Shown piece by piece: positions 9,207 through 19,478 of a DNA stretch of 64,000 bases. Position numbers and translations under genes: made by a program. Within the stretch, counting starts at the first letter, position 1, and each line of letters begins with the position of its first letter. The notes below the pieces were generated by a model, which was given only the letters and a program-made list of their open reading frames with translations, ran no database searches and was not told the DNA's origin. Source of the DNA: Saccharophagus sp. K07 (GTDB lineage: Bacteria; Pseudomonadota; Gammaproteobacteria; Pseudomonadales; Cellvibrionaceae); contig NZ_QRAI01000002.1 in assembly GCF_014336955.1 (NCBI RefSeq), positions 681,930 to 745,929 on the forward strand, in the 5' to 3' direction.

Positions 9207-10825
9207 ATGATCCGCATAACCGAACTCTCTCTCCCCATTGATCACTCGGCTGATCAGCTCCGCCAAGCCATTATCAAACGCTTGAAAATCGCCGAAGAAG
9301 GCTTGCGCAATTTCGTGGGTTTAAGCGCAGCTATGACGCGCGTAAGAAAAACAGCGATGTGCTGCTCTTTGTCTATGTTGTCGATGTAGAAGTCGCGAAT
9401 GAAAAGCAGGTTTTAAATCGGTTTGCAGAGGATAAAAACGTTAGGGTTGCTCCGGATACCAATTATTACCCGGTGGCAAAAGCGCCGCAGAATTTGCCCG
9501 AGCGTCCGCTGGGCATCGGCTTTGGTCCGTGTGGATTGTTTGCTGCTTTGACTTTGGCGCAAATGGGATTTAATCCCATAGTGCTGGAGCGTGGTAAAGA
9601 TGTACGGCGTCGCACCAAAGATACCTGGGGTTTATGGCGTAAAAAAATTCTGACTCCGGAATCCAATGTGCAATTTGGTGAAGGTGGAGCCGGTTTATTT
9701 TCGGACGGCAAGTTGTACAGCCAGATCAAGGATCCGAAATTCTACGGCCGCAAAGTCATGCAGGAATTTGTGAAGGCCGGAGCGCCGGAAGAAATTCTGT
9801 ATGTCAGCAAGCCTCATATAGGCACCTTCAGGTTAACGGGTGTTGTGTCGTCCATGCGCGAGGAAATTCGTCGGCTCGGTGGCGAAGTGCGCTTCGAAAC
9901 CAAAGTGGATGATTTCATCATTCACAACGGACGAATTGAAGGCGTAGTGCTGGGCAACGGTGAAGAAATTCGCAGTCGTTATGTCGTCTTGGCGTTGGGG
10001 CACAGTTCGCGCGATACCTTCCGCCGTTTGCACGAACGCGGTGTTTATGTCGAGGCAAAACCGTTTGCCATAGGTTTTCGTATCGAGCATCCGCAATCCA
10101 TGATCGACCAGGCACGCTTAGGAAAATTCGCCGGTCATCCCGAATTGGGGGCAGCGGATTACAAGCTGGTTCATCACGCGCGCAATGGTCGAGCGGTTTA
10201 CAGTTTTTGTATGTGCCCCGGTGGTACTGTGGTGGCGGCAACTTCAGAGCCCAATAAAGTTGTCACCAATGGTATGAGCCAATATTCCCGCAACGAGCGC
10301 AATGCCAATGCAGGAATTGTGGTGGGTATTTCTCCGGAAAAAGATTATCCGGGCGGCCCATTGGCCGGAATTGCATTGCAGGAATCTTTGGAAGCCAATG
10401 CATTTATTCTGGGTGGCAAGGATTATTGCGCGCCCGCCCAACTTGTCGGTGACTTTTTAAAAGCGCGTCTGTCGACAAAATTCGGTGAGGTCATTCCGTC
10501 CTATAAACCCGGTGTTTTGCTCGGCGATCTGACCGTGTCCTTGCCTCAATATGTGATTCAGGCGATTCAGGAAGCACTGCCGGAATTCGGCAAACAAATT
10601 CGCGGATTTGATCGTCCGGATGCGGTTCTCACTGGTATCGAAACCCGAACATCTTCACCGGTGCGCATTACCCGGGATGCAGAGACTTTCCAAAGCTTGA
10701 ATGTGCGCGGGCTTTATCCGGCGGGAGAGGGTGCAGGTTATGCCGGTGGAATTCTGTCAGCCGGTGTGGACGGTATCAAAGTGGCAGAAGCGCTCGCCAA
10801 GGCCATGTTGGCGGATCTCGCATAA
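9207..10825 (+). pseudogene. FAD-dependent dehydrogenase (NAD(FAD)-utilizing), one-base frameshift near codon 37
   Basis: The N-terminal piece reads MIRITELSLPIDHSADQLRQ to LRNFV at 9317. The second frame resumes at 9320 with FKRSYDARKKNSDVLLFVYV and runs open to 10825. Between the GTG codon at 9315 and the TTT at 9320 only two bases (GG) are present where the family continues without a break, so one base is missing. Joined, the product would be about 540 residues, the usual family length, with the FAD motif GFGPCGLFAALTLAQMG and a C-terminal NVRGLYPAGEGAGYAGGI. If the downstream part is translated alone, a GTG at 9359 is the first candidate. All other signatures look undamaged, so a sequencing error or a very recent mutation is likely. 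Confidence 0.8.
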
Positions 10826-11290
10826 TCAAAAAATCCCCATTTCTACACCGAGTGCAAAGCCCGTGGCAAACTCTGCAGCTTTGCTGGGGAAGTCATCCCG
10901 ATAGGGACCTGAGCAAATCAGCGGTGGCTGGACCTCCCTCCACCGCAGTCCAGTGGTAATACGCTTGACTGATTTCTCCGTGCCGCTGCCATCGTCCTGC
11001 CCGGCTCTTACGCAGAGGCAGTAAGGCAGCCCTTGGGTATTGTCCAAACAGTCATAGTAAATCCGGTCGAACATGTCTTTGAGCGCTCCGCTCATATAAC
11101 CGAAATTTTCCGGGGTAAACAGCACTATGCCTTTTGCGTCCATAATCAGGGATGCGTCGGTTTCAAAGGGTGATACAGCCCGGTATGGCAAATTCTGCAG
11201 GGATTCATCCCAGGCGCGGGTCATGGCGGTCAGAATCGCCTGGGTATTAGGGGAGGGGGCATGAGCCACCAACAAAAGGAATTCGCTCAA
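10826..11290 (-). CDS. Flavodoxin-fold (NADPH-dependent FMN reductase-like) protein
   Basis: 154 residues if started at the TTG at 11290, which has GGAGG five bases upstream; an in-frame ATG at 11302 overlaps that ribosome site and is less likely. FLLLVAHAPSPNTQ resembles a flavodoxin phosphate-binding loop, TPENFGYMSGALKDMFDRIYY is the conserved FMN-reductase segment, and a later GxDDGSGTEKSVKRI resembles flavodoxin-like reductases. The substrate is unknown. Its stop codon abuts that of the convergent FAD dehydrogenase with no bases between. Confidence 0.8.
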   Translation of the reverse strand: MSEFLLLVAHAPSPNTQAILTAMTRAWDESLQNLPYRAVSPFETDASLIMDAKGIVLFTPENFGYMSGALKDMFDRIYYDCLDNTQGLPYCLCVRAGQDDGSGTEKSVKRITTGLRWREVQPPLICSGPYRDDFPSKAAEFATGFALGVEMGIF

Positions 11291-11382
11291 GTATACCTCC
11301 ATAGGGGTTCAGACTGCTGTAAATGGTGCGTTTGGGTAGGCCGCCAAAGTCTCTGGATGGTGAGACAGTCACGTATCACTGC

Positions 11383-11411
11383 TTACACATATACGGCTTT
11401 GTCCGTATAAT
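11383..11411 (+). promoter_or_regulatory. Putative sigma-70 promoter of ndk
   Basis: A perfect -10 TATAAT (11406-11411) sits 17 bases after a poor -35 TTACAC (11383-11388). The start point near 11418 gives a leader of about 120 nt before ndk. A hairpin (TACGG..CCGTA) overlaps the spacer. The weak -35 lowers confidence. Confidence 0.5.
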
Positions 11412-11536
11412 TGCGCAATTTTTTGCCTGTTACACAAACGAATCAACGGGTTTGATTCAATTCTCACTCGGCTCCGCGTGTTTGCCATGACTGCGGTGCC
11501 TCATTGATATAGCTTTGAACCATTAGGAGAACCTGC

Positions 11537-11962
11537 ATGGCTCTTGAAAGAACCCTGTCCATCATTAAACCAGACGCTGTTGGTAAGAACGTCATCGGCA
11601 AAATCATTAGCCGGTTTGAAGACGCCGGCCTGCGGGTGGTGGCGGCCAAAATGCTGCATTTGTCACGCGCCCAGGCCGAGGGTTTTTACGCTGAGCACAA
11701 AGAGCGTCCCTTCTTTGGGCCTTTGGTGGATTTTATGACGTCCGGTCCGGTCATAGTGCAGGTCCTGGAAGGTGAGAACGCCATCAAGCTCAACCGCGAG
11801 CTGATGGGCGCAACCAACCCCGCCGAAGCAGCTCCTGGCACCATTCGCGCGGACTTCGCCAAAAGTATCGATGCCAACGCCGTACACGGTTCGGACTCTC
11901 CGACCTCCGCAGCACGCGAAGTGGCTTATTTTTTCGCTGCCAGTGAAATTTACTCCCGTTAA
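11537..11962 (+). CDS. ndk: Nucleoside diphosphate kinase
   Basis: 141 residues, standard length. It moves the gamma phosphate of ATP to NDPs through a phospho-histidine. The active site is His117 in NAVHGSDSP, the same number as in E. coli; the N-terminal [15 protein letters not shown] is the family start. An AGGAGA ribosome site precedes it. In Pseudomonas ndk follows the isc operon directly and leads into rlmN, pilF and ispG; the same order continues here. Confidence 0.97.
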   Translation: MALERTLSIIKPDAVGKNVIGKIISRFEDAGLRVVAAKMLHLSRAQAEGFYAEHKERPFFGPLVDFMTSGPVIVQVLEGENAIKLNRELMGATNPAEAAPGTIRADFAKSIDANAVHGSDSPTSAAREVAYFFAASEIYSR

Positions 11963-12003
11963 GGGTTATCGAGCGGCTTAGACCTACAACGTGGTAAGTA
12001 TTT

Positions 12004-13170
12004 ATGGTCGATCTTCAATCTCCAAACAGTGAAACGGTTCCTGCCAAAGTCAATCTGTTGGGCCTGACGCAGGCAAAACTGGAAGATTTTTTTGCTGGAC
12101 TGGGGGAAAAACGCTTTCGCGCCACGCAGCTGATGAAATGGGTTCATCAGCTGGGGGTGACCGATTTCATGGAGATGACCAACATCAGCAAAGCGTTGCG
12201 GGTCAAGTTGAGCGAAGTGGCGGAGATTCGCCTGCCGGAAGTGCTGCAGCAGTTGGACTCTTCCGACGGCACGCGCAAGTTTTTGATCCGGGTGGAAGGC
12301 GGCAACGCGATTGAAACCGTGTTTATCCCTGATGGAGATCGCGGCACCCTCTGTGTTTCGTCACAAGTCGGTTGCTCCCTGGACTGCAGTTTCTGCGCTA
12401 CCGGCAAACAGGGGTTCAACCGCGATCTGTCGGCGCACGAAATCGTGGCGCAGATCTGGATCGCCGCCAAATCCTTCGGCCAGCTGCGGGAAAACGGCCC
12501 GCGCAAAATCACCAACGTTGTGTTTATGGGGATGGGCGAACCTCTGCTCAACTTCGACAACGTGGTCGATGCTGTCAACATCATGATGCACGATAACTGC
12601 TACGGCATTTCCAAGCGTCGGGTCACCATCAGTACCTCCGGTGTGGTGCCGGCGCTGGATCGCCTGGGGCAATATACCGACGCCTGCTTGGCGATCTCCC
12701 TGCATGCGCCCAATGATGAGCTGCGCAACCAACTGGTGCCGCTCAACAAGAAATATCCGATTGCGATGTTGTTGGAGTCCGCCACCCGCTATATCGAAGG
12801 TCTGCCGGATTCTCATCGCAAGATGACTATCGAATACACCTTGATTGACCAACTCAATGACCGGCCTGAGCATGCGCATCAATTAGCGGATCTGCTGCGC
12901 GATCTGCCGGTGAAGATCAACCTCATCCCGTTCAATCCGTTTTCCTTGTCCAACTACAAAAGAGTCAGCAATAACGCCTTGCGCCGTTTTCAGCAGATTC
13001 TGATGGACGAGGGCTTTACCACCACCGTGCGTACCACTCGCGGTGACGATATTGAAGCTGCCTGCGGGCAGCTTGCTGGCAAGGTCAATGACCGGACGCG
13101 CCGCAGCGCCCGTTATGTGAATACCTTGGGTACGGCCGAGGACGTTGTGCGAATACTGCCGAGTGTCTGA
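12004..13170 (+). CDS. rlmN: RlmN, 23S rRNA A2503 / tRNA A37 C2-methyltransferase
   Basis: 388 residues, radical-SAM enzyme. The 4Fe-4S ligands are in [15 protein letters not shown] (CxxxCxxC), and the C-terminal methyl-carrying cysteine lies in AACGQLAGK. It makes 2-methyladenosine at A2503 of 23S rRNA and at A37 of some tRNAs. Its cluster would come from the Suf system upstream. It starts 41 bases after ndk. Confidence 0.96.
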   Translation: MVDLQSPNSETVPAKVNLLGLTQAKLEDFFAGLGEKRFRATQLMKWVHQLGVTDFMEMTNISKALRVKLSEVAEIRLPEVLQQLDSSDGTRKFLIRVEGGNAIETVFIPDGDRGTLCVSSQVGCSLDCSFCATGKQGFNRDLSAHEIVAQIWIAAKSFGQLRENGPRKITNVVFMGMGEPLLNFDNVVDAVNIMMHDNCYGISKRRVTISTSGVVPALDRLGQYTDACLAISLHAPNDELRNQLVPLNKKYPIAMLLESATRYIEGLPDSHRKMTIEYTLIDQLNDRPEHAHQLADLLRDLPVKINLIPFNPFSLSNYKRVSNNALRRFQQILMDEGFTTTVRTTRGDDIEAACGQLAGKVNDRTRRSARYVNTLGTAEDVVRILPSV

Positions 13171-13261
13171 GGCCGATGAGCAAAATGTTGCCCGTTGGGC
13201 GAAACTTGCATCTGTAATGCGTGTAAAACATCAATAACGAAAGCATTGGGAGCAACGATTG

Positions 13262-14029
13262 ATGAACAACTGGTACCGCAATTTGTTGGTCGCTGTTTTG
13301 ATTGGCAGTTTGTCAGCCTGTGTGACGACCTCCAACAAAACACAAGCAAAACCGGATGCGGCGCATGACAAGCGCATCGAACTGGGTATGAAGTATCTGG
13401 AGGTGGGGCAGCGGGACAATGCTCGATGGCAGTTCAGCAAAGCGATGGAGCTCAAGAAAAACTCCGCGCAGGCCTATCACGGTGTGGCACTTGTCCACCA
13501 GGCCAACGGCGAATTGGATCATGCAGAAAAGGCCTTTAAAAGTGCATTCCGTTATGCCACTCCCAAAGAGCTCTCTCCTATTGCAGTGTCGTATGGGCGT
13601 TATCTGATGGAAGTGGGAGAAGCGAAAAAGGCCTGCGAACATTTTGAAAAAGCGGCGGGCGATTTCGACTATAAAGCTCGCCCGGAAGCGCTTTATCTAG
13701 CCGGTCAGTGCGCGCAAAAAACCGGCAATACCGCGCGGGTGAAACCGGCTTATGAGCACGCGATTAATCTCGACCCCCAATATGTACCGCCGATGGTGGA
13801 ACTGGCGGAGATTTATTTTCAGGAAGGCGAATATGCGAAGAGCAAGCGCCTGTTGTCGCATTTCGAAAAATTGTCCAAACCAACGCCGGCAAGCTTGTGG
13901 TTGGGGATTCGTATAGAAAGGATTTTTGGCAATAAGGACAAAGAAGCGAGTTACGCATTAGCCCTCAAAAACCTACACCCTTATTCCAAGGAATATCTGG
14001 AATACCGGCGATTTACTGAACAGAACTAA
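13262..14029 (+). CDS. pilF: PilF/PilW, type IV pilus biogenesis lipoprotein with TPR repeats
   Basis: 255 residues from the ATG at 13262 behind GGGAG. The lipoprotein signal ends in LSAC, so the mature protein starts at Cys and is probably outer-membrane anchored. About six TPR motifs follow (for example LGMKYLEVGQRDNARWQFSK and YAKSKRLLSHFEKLSK). PilF is the pilotin that lets the PilQ secretin reach and multimerise in the outer membrane. The placement between rlmN and rodZ is conserved in Pseudomonas-like genomes. Confidence 0.9.
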   Translation: MNNWYRNLLVAVLIGSLSACVTTSNKTQAKPDAAHDKRIELGMKYLEVGQRDNARWQFSKAMELKKNSAQAYHGVALVHQANGELDHAEKAFKSAFRYATPKELSPIAVSYGRYLMEVGEAKKACEHFEKAAGDFDYKARPEALYLAGQCAQKTGNTARVKPAYEHAINLDPQYVPPMVELAEIYFQEGEYAKSKRLLSHFEKLSKPTPASLWLGIRIERIFGNKDKEASYALALKNLHPYSKEYLEYRRFTEQN

Positions 14030-14037
14030 GGCATTTC

Positions 14038-14967
14038 ATGGTGGTCGTCGAACAACCTTCTTCAACTGTTGCAGCATCTGTAGGATCCATTTTGCGTGAG
14101 GCGCGCGAGCGGGCCGGCATCAGTTTGCAGGATGTGTCGCAGCGGACCTTGATTCCGTTGATCCGCCTGCGTGCACTCGAGAACGAGGATTACGCTCAGG
14201 TTGGAGCCACCACTTTTGTTTTGGGCTATACCCGCTCCTATGCGCGTTTTCTCGGCTTGGATCCCCAGCCGCTGTTACGCGATCTCGAAAAAATCCTGCC
14301 GAAACCCGACCCCTTGATGACGGAGACTCCCCCGGTTGCCCTTGCGCTGCAGGTGCAGCGCCGACCGCGGTCTCTGTTCTGGCCTGCGCTAATTATTCTG
14401 GTGATCCTGGTGGCTCTGGTGGCCTATGTAGGGGTGACGTCATCATCGCTGTTATCTTCCCCCACTGTAATAACACCGTCATCCGTCTCTATCAGAGAAC
14501 CTGATGAACCAGCTGCGCGAGTTTTGCCGCTGGCAGTCCGTTTGATGAATGATTCTCAGAGAGAAACCAATGAAGCTGTTTCTCTCGCCGCTGACGACAA
14601 CTTGTCCGACAGCGATTTTTCTTCCTCCGAGGTAACGGATTCTTCGCAGTCATCCTCAACAGATTTGCCTCAAATGTTGTCGACCGAGCAGTCAGAGCGG
14701 TTGCCTGCGCCGGTGACATCGGCAACGGATGAGCTGACCCTAAGCTTCAACGGCGATTGCTGGGTCAGCGTCAAGGATGCCACCGGCAAAGCTATCATTG
14801 CCCGCCAAGCGACTTCGAGCGATAATTTGCGGCTTTTTGGCCAGGCCCCCTTTGAAGTTGTGCTAGGCGATGCCACCGCGGTGGCTTCCCTCACTCTCAA
14901 TGGCCAAACAATCGACACAACTCCATCGCCAGGGCGTAAGACCCGCCGGTTGACGGTGGGCGAGTAG
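14038..14967 (+). CDS. rodZ: RodZ-like cytoskeletal membrane protein (HTH, one TM, DUF4115)
   Basis: 309 residues. The cytoplasmic helix-turn-helix covers residues about 14-85 (VGSILREARERAGISLQDVS), one membrane segment lies near 114-137 (FWPALIILVILVALVAYVGV), then a Ser/Thr/Asp-rich periplasmic linker and a C-terminal DUF4115 domain from about 232 (LSFNGDCWVSVKDATGKAI). RodZ links MreB filaments to the cell-wall elongation machinery. It begins 8 bases after pilF. Confidence 0.88.
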   Translation: MVVVEQPSSTVAASVGSILREARERAGISLQDVSQRTLIPLIRLRALENEDYAQVGATTFVLGYTRSYARFLGLDPQPLLRDLEKILPKPDPLMTETPPVALALQVQRRPRSLFWPALIILVILVALVAYVGVTSSSLLSSPTVITPSSVSIREPDEPAARVLPLAVRLMNDSQRETNEAVSLAADDNLSDSDFSSSEVTDSSQSSSTDLPQMLSTEQSERLPAPVTSATDELTLSFNGDCWVSVKDATGKAIIARQATSSDNLRLFGQAPFEVVLGDATAVASLTLNGQTIDTTPSPGRKTRRLTVGE

Positions 14968-14996
14968 TCGCCGAAGTCGAATTCAGGTAAGCAAAA

Positions 14997-16112
14997 ATGC
15001 ACTGTGAATCCCCTATTAAGCGTCGGAAATCCCGCCAGATCATGGTGGGCAATGTACCGGTTGGCGGTGATGCACCTATTAGCGTGCAGAGCATGACGAA
15101 CACGGAAACGACCGATGTTGCAGCCACTGTGGCGCAGATCCAAAAGCTGCAGGCGGCTGGTGCTGACATAGTGCGCGTATCAGTTCCGAGTCTGGACGCC
15201 GCCGAAGCCTTTGGCGCGATTCGCCAACAGGTGACCATCCCGCTGGTGGCCGATATTCACTTTGACTACCGCATCGCTCTGCGCGTCGCCGACCTCGGCG
15301 TGGACTGCCTGCGCATCAACCCCGGCAATATTGGACGCGAAAAACGCATTCAGGCGGTGGTCGATAAAGCGCGCGATTTGAACATTCCGATTCGTATCGG
15401 TGTCAATGCGGGTTCTTTGGAAAAGGATCTGCAGAAGAAGTACGGCGAACCGACCCCAGACGCCCTGGTGGAATCCGCTTTGCGCCATGTCGAAATTCTC
15501 GATGCGCTCAATTTCCACAACTTCAAAGTCAGCGTTAAAGCTTCCGATGTGTTCATGGTGGTGGAAGCCTATCGCAAGCTGGCGCAGCAGATTGAACAGC
15601 CGTTGCACCTGGGTATTACCGAGGCTGGCGGCTTGCGCAGTGGTACCGTGAAGTCATCAGTGGGAATCGGCATGCTGCTGATGGATGGTATTGGCGATAC
15701 TGTTCGCATTTCTCTCGCGGCCGATCCTGTCGAAGAAGTGAAAGTGGCCTGGGATATTTTGAAGAGCCTGAAATTGCGCTCCAAAGGCATCAATTTTATT
15801 GCTTGCCCGAGCTGCTCACGGCAGAACTTCGACGTCATCAAAACCATGAATGAGCTGGAAAGCCGGTTAGAGGACATTACAGTCCCCATGGATGTTGCGG
15901 TCATTGGTTGTGTGGTCAATGGGCCGGGAGAAGCAAAAGAAGCGGATGTCGGACTGGCAGGAGGAACACCGCGCAATCTGGTTTATGTCGACGGTGAGCC
16001 GAAAGATAAATTCGACAATGAAAATCTGGTGGATCAGTTAGAACAATTGATCCGCGCAAAAGCCGCGGCGAAAGCCGAGCAAGAAAAAGATTTGATCGCA
16101 AAAGCGGTCTAA
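14997..16112 (+). CDS. ispG: IspG, 4-hydroxy-3-methylbut-2-enyl diphosphate synthase
   Basis: 371 residues. It converts MEcPP to HMBPP in the MEP isoprenoid pathway and carries a 4Fe-4S cluster. The C-terminal ligands are in [11 protein letters not shown] and [12 protein letters not shown]; the N-terminal TIM-barrel includes [11 protein letters not shown] and [10 protein letters not shown]. The tail is Lys/Ala rich. It lies 29 bases after rodZ. Confidence 0.97.
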   Translation: MHCESPIKRRKSRQIMVGNVPVGGDAPISVQSMTNTETTDVAATVAQIQKLQAAGADIVRVSVPSLDAAEAFGAIRQQVTIPLVADIHFDYRIALRVADLGVDCLRINPGNIGREKRIQAVVDKARDLNIPIRIGVNAGSLEKDLQKKYGEPTPDALVESALRHVEILDALNFHNFKVSVKASDVFMVVEAYRKLAQQIEQPLHLGITEAGGLRSGTVKSSVGIGMLLMDGIGDTVRISLAADPVEEVKVAWDILKSLKLRSKGINFIACPSCSRQNFDVIKTMNELESRLEDITVPMDVAVIGCVVNGPGEAKEADVGLAGGTPRNLVYVDGEPKDKFDNENLVDQLEQLIRAKAAAKAEQEKDLIAKAV

Positions 16113-16158
16113 ACGCCCGTTGCAAATGTCTGTCATCGGATAAAACAAGGATTCCACT

Positions 16159-17436
16159 TTGAAACAAATTCAATCCGTCAAAGGCATGGAAGATCTGCTG
16201 CCGGAACAATCACCGGTTTGGCAATACGTAGAAGCGACCATAGCGGAAGTGGCGCAACGCTATGGCTATAGAGAAATCCGTTTTCCGATTGTCGAGCAGA
16301 CCGAACTGTTCAAACGCAGTATCGGTGAAGTCACCGATATTGTGGAAAAGGAAATGTACACCTTCGATGATCGCAACGGCCTAAGTCTAACCTTGCGACC
16401 CGAAGGTACAGCCAGTTGCGTCAGAGCATCGGAAGAGCACGGCTTGCTGTATAACCAGACGCAAAAGCTTTGGTACACAGGGCCGATGTTCCGCTACGAA
16501 AAACCGCAAAAAGGGCGCTTGCGTCAATTTCATCAGTTTGGGTTTGAGGCCTTTGGTATGGCCGGACCGGACGTGGATGCAGAGTTGCTGATTATGCTCG
16601 CCCGCTTGTGGCGCGAGCTGGGCATAGCCGATGGTTTGAGCCTGCAGATTAACAACCTGGGAACCAGCGAAGCGCGTGCACGTTATCGCGCCGATCTGGT
16701 TACCTATCTCAGCGAGCGTGTTGAGCAGTTGGATGAAGACAGCAAGCGTCGCTTGTCTACCAATCCGTTGCGCATACTCGACAGCAAGATTCCGTCTACC
16801 CAGGCGCTGCTGAATGATGCACCGTCATTGGTGGATTATCTGGATGAAACTTCGCGCAGCCATTTTGCGCAACTGCAGCGTCTGCTGGAGAGTGCCGGGG
16901 TGGCATTCGAGATCAATCCGCGTTTGGTGCGAGGCCTGGACTACTACAACAACACAGTGTTTGAGTGGGTGACCACAAAACTGGGTGCCCAGGGAACCGT
17001 GTGTGCTGGCGGACGATACGACGGTCTGGTGGAACAATTGGGCGGTCGTCCAACTCCGGCAGTCGGTTGCGGTATAGGCCTGGAGCGACTGGTGTTACTG
17101 CTGGAAGAAATGAACGCAATCCCTGCAGGCATTCAGGAAACCGTTGATGTCTATCTGGTCGCCGTAGGCGATGTCATGGCTGATGCACTGGTCATTGCCG
17201 AGACCTTAAGATCCGAATTGCCCTGGTTGCGCTTGGTAACCAACTTTGGCGGCGGGTCTTTCAAATCGCAAATGAAAAAAGCCGACAAAAGCGGCGCTCA
17301 ATTAGCGCTTGTTTTGGGTGAAGACGAAGTGGCTAAAGGTGAAGTGGGTGTTAAACCTTTGCGCTTAGATTCTGCACAACAACAGGTTGCCAGAGCACAG
17401 TTGGTAGAGACTGTAAAAGCTTTGTTGGACCAATAA
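16159..17436 (+). CDS. hisS: Histidyl-tRNA synthetase
   Basis: 425 residues, TTG start preceded by AAGGA. Class II motifs are visible: motif 2 around [21 protein letters not shown], histidine-specific [15 protein letters not shown] and the motif 3 segment [15 protein letters not shown]. The C-terminal anticodon-binding domain begins near residue 330. The order ispG-hisS-yfgM-bamB-der is widely conserved in gammaproteobacteria. Confidence 0.97.
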   Translation: MKQIQSVKGMEDLLPEQSPVWQYVEATIAEVAQRYGYREIRFPIVEQTELFKRSIGEVTDIVEKEMYTFDDRNGLSLTLRPEGTASCVRASEEHGLLYNQTQKLWYTGPMFRYEKPQKGRLRQFHQFGFEAFGMAGPDVDAELLIMLARLWRELGIADGLSLQINNLGTSEARARYRADLVTYLSERVEQLDEDSKRRLSTNPLRILDSKIPSTQALLNDAPSLVDYLDETSRSHFAQLQRLLESAGVAFEINPRLVRGLDYYNNTVFEWVTTKLGAQGTVCAGGRYDGLVEQLGGRPTPAVGCGIGLERLVLLLEEMNAIPAGIQETVDVYLVAVGDVMADALVIAETLRSELPWLRLVTNFGGGSFKSQMKKADKSGAQLALVLGEDEVAKGEVGVKPLRLDSAQQQVARAQLVETVKALLDQ

Positions 17437-17511
17437 ATCGAATTAGGAACTAAAATTCCGAGTCTGATCGGGCAACAATAATCACGAACACTATAACAGG
17501 AGAGCCAAACA

Positions 17512-18246
17512 GTGGCCGCACACTTGACTGAAGAAGAACAAATCGAAGCCCTCAAGCGCTGGTGGAAAGACTATGGCACCACGGTTTTGGTGGCCGCCGT
17601 ATTAGGCCTCGGTGGATTTTTTGCCTGGAACCAATATCAATCCTACAAAGTAGGCCAAGCGCAAAAAGCGTCTGTTATCTACGATAAATTCGCCACTGCA
17701 GTTGCGGAATTTGATGAATCCAGCGAGGAAGATTCCGCTGAATTAAAACGTTTGGCAAACGACGTTCTCGCCAATAATTCCTCAGGTCTTTACGCGGATT
17801 TTGCAACGCTGTATCTGGCCAAATTGGCGGTTGAACAGCAGGACTTTGCCAGTGCAAGAACTCATTTGGAAAAGGTTGCCAATCAGGGCACTAACGACGC
17901 AGTAAAAGAGTTGGCCGGTTTGCGTTTGGCGCGAGTTCTTGTCGCATCAGGTGAGGCAGAACAGGCGTTAACTCTGTTGTCATCGACTCCTTCCAGTGCT
18001 TATGCGGCGGCTTATGCGGAAGCTAAAGGGGATGTTTTACTGAGCTTGAAACGTTTGGGAGAAGCTCGCGTCGCTTATGAAACTGCCCTGCAGGCATTAG
18101 GCACTTCACAACCTATGCGCCGCAGCTTGGTGCAGTTGAAAATCGACAACACATTAACGGCTAATGATGCGCCTGTAATTCTGCCTAACCCGCATGATCC
18201 GCACGGTGCGCACAATCCCGCTCAGAATGCGGCGGAGGACGCCTGA
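17512..18246 (+). CDS. yfgM: YfgM-like ancillary SecYEG translocon subunit (TPR)
   Basis: 244 residues, GTG start behind AGGAGAG. The short cytoplasmic N-terminus (EEEQIEALKRWWKDYGTT) and one membrane segment (VLVAAVLGLGGFFAWNQY) are followed by a periplasmic TPR-like domain. YfgM associates with PpiD at the Sec translocon in E. coli. The C-terminus is His/Pro/Asn rich (NPHDPHGAHNPAQN). Its stop overlaps the bamB start by one base. Confidence 0.88.
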   Translation: MAAHLTEEEQIEALKRWWKDYGTTVLVAAVLGLGGFFAWNQYQSYKVGQAQKASVIYDKFATAVAEFDESSEEDSAELKRLANDVLANNSSGLYADFATLYLAKLAVEQQDFASARTHLEKVANQGTNDAVKELAGLRLARVLVASGEAEQALTLLSSTPSSAYAAAYAEAKGDVLLSLKRLGEARVAYETALQALGTSQPMRRSLVQLKIDNTLTANDAPVILPNPHDPHGAHNPAQNAAEDA

Positions 18247-19472
18247 TGAAGTTTCGGCGTTCGCTGGCCGCAGCATGCTGCATCGGTTTTCTAATGGCTG
18301 GTTGCAGCAGCGTTAAAGAAGAGCTGAAACCCGTCAAACTCGAACCAATCGAGGCCCAGTACAAATTCATTCGCAATTGGAGTAGTACTACCGGGGACGG
18401 TCAGGATGCCCGTTATGCGCGCCTTCAACCAGCATACGCCGATGGCATTTTGTATGTTGCCGATGTCAAAGGAACAGTTTCCGCTTGGCGCGCCAGTGAC
18501 GGTAAAAGGCTCTGGAAAAATAAGCTGCATGCTGCCATAGGTGGCGGTGTTGGAATTGCGAAAGGCTACGGTTTTGTTGGCACCCTCGACGGTCGGGTCA
18601 TTGCCTATGATCTGGCAGACGGCAGCGTCAAATGGGAAGCCAAAACCTCCAGTGAAGTTGTGTCAGCTCCCCAGTCCGACGGGCAAGTGGTTGTTACCCA
18701 GGCCATTGATGGACGCGTATTTGCTTTTGCGTTCGAAGATGGTCGCCAGTTATGGAACTACGACCATCCGGTGCCTGTTCTTACGCTCCGCTCCAACGCG
18801 GCCCCGTTGATTACCCAAGGAAGTGCCTTGGTACCGTTCGACAACGGGCAGATCCTTAGCTTCGATTTGCAGACCGGCCAGTTGCGCTGGAGTGCTCGTA
18901 TTGGGCAGCCGCAAGGAAAAACGGAATTAGAGCGTTTGATAGACGTGGATTCGACCCCCATCGAGATGGGGCCCTATGTCTATGGCGCTGGCTATAACGC
19001 CCGCCTAGTCGCCATAGCCAAAGGCACTGGCCGTACCGCCTGGGCTCAGGATGTGTCTACGGCTCACAATATTGCAGGTGCGCAAAATAAAATTTTTGTC
19101 AGCGATGCGAACAGTCATGTGCGTGCGTTTGATGCTTTGAATGGCTCTCTCAATTGGGAAAATGACAAGTTGCACAGGCGTGGCATCAGTGCGCCTGCGG
19201 TGTTCGACAAGCTGGTCGTGGTAGTTGATGAGGAAGGTTATTTACACGGTTTATCCATTGCGGACGGCAGCTTGATTGCTCGCACTCGCATCGGTGAACA
19301 CTCAGTTGCTGCGCAGCCATTGGTGATCGATGGTAACCTTTATATCCTCGATACGGCTGGAGTTTTGTTTTCTTTCCGCACTGAGGAAACCGACTCTACT
19401 GTATCTTTCTGGGATATGCCGTCCAATCGCCACAAAGGCGCGATTTCCACCAAACCCACCGGGGTTAAATAA
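18246..19472 (+). CDS. bamB: BamB, beta-propeller lipoprotein of the BAM complex
   Basis: 408 residues. The lipoprotein signal ends LMAGC-SSV. PQQ-like blades repeat (YVADVKGTVSAWRASDGKRL, FVGTLDGRVIAYDLADGSVK), giving an eight-blade propeller. BamB supports BamA in folding outer-membrane barrels, such as the two encoded in this window. The start overlaps the yfgM stop (TGATG). Confidence 0.95.
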   Translation: MKFRRSLAAACCIGFLMAGCSSVKEELKPVKLEPIEAQYKFIRNWSSTTGDGQDARYARLQPAYADGILYVADVKGTVSAWRASDGKRLWKNKLHAAIGGGVGIAKGYGFVGTLDGRVIAYDLADGSVKWEAKTSSEVVSAPQSDGQVVVTQAIDGRVFAFAFEDGRQLWNYDHPVPVLTLRSNAAPLITQGSALVPFDNGQILSFDLQTGQLRWSARIGQPQGKTELERLIDVDSTPIEMGPYVYGAGYNARLVAIAKGTGRTAWAQDVSTAHNIAGAQNKIFVSDANSHVRAFDALNGSLNWENDKLHRRGISAPAVFDKLVVVVDEEGYLHGLSIADGSLIARTRIGEHSVAAQPLVIDGNLYILDTAGVLFSFRTEETDSTVSFWDMPSNRHKGAISTKPTGVK

Positions 19473-19478
19473 GTTTCC

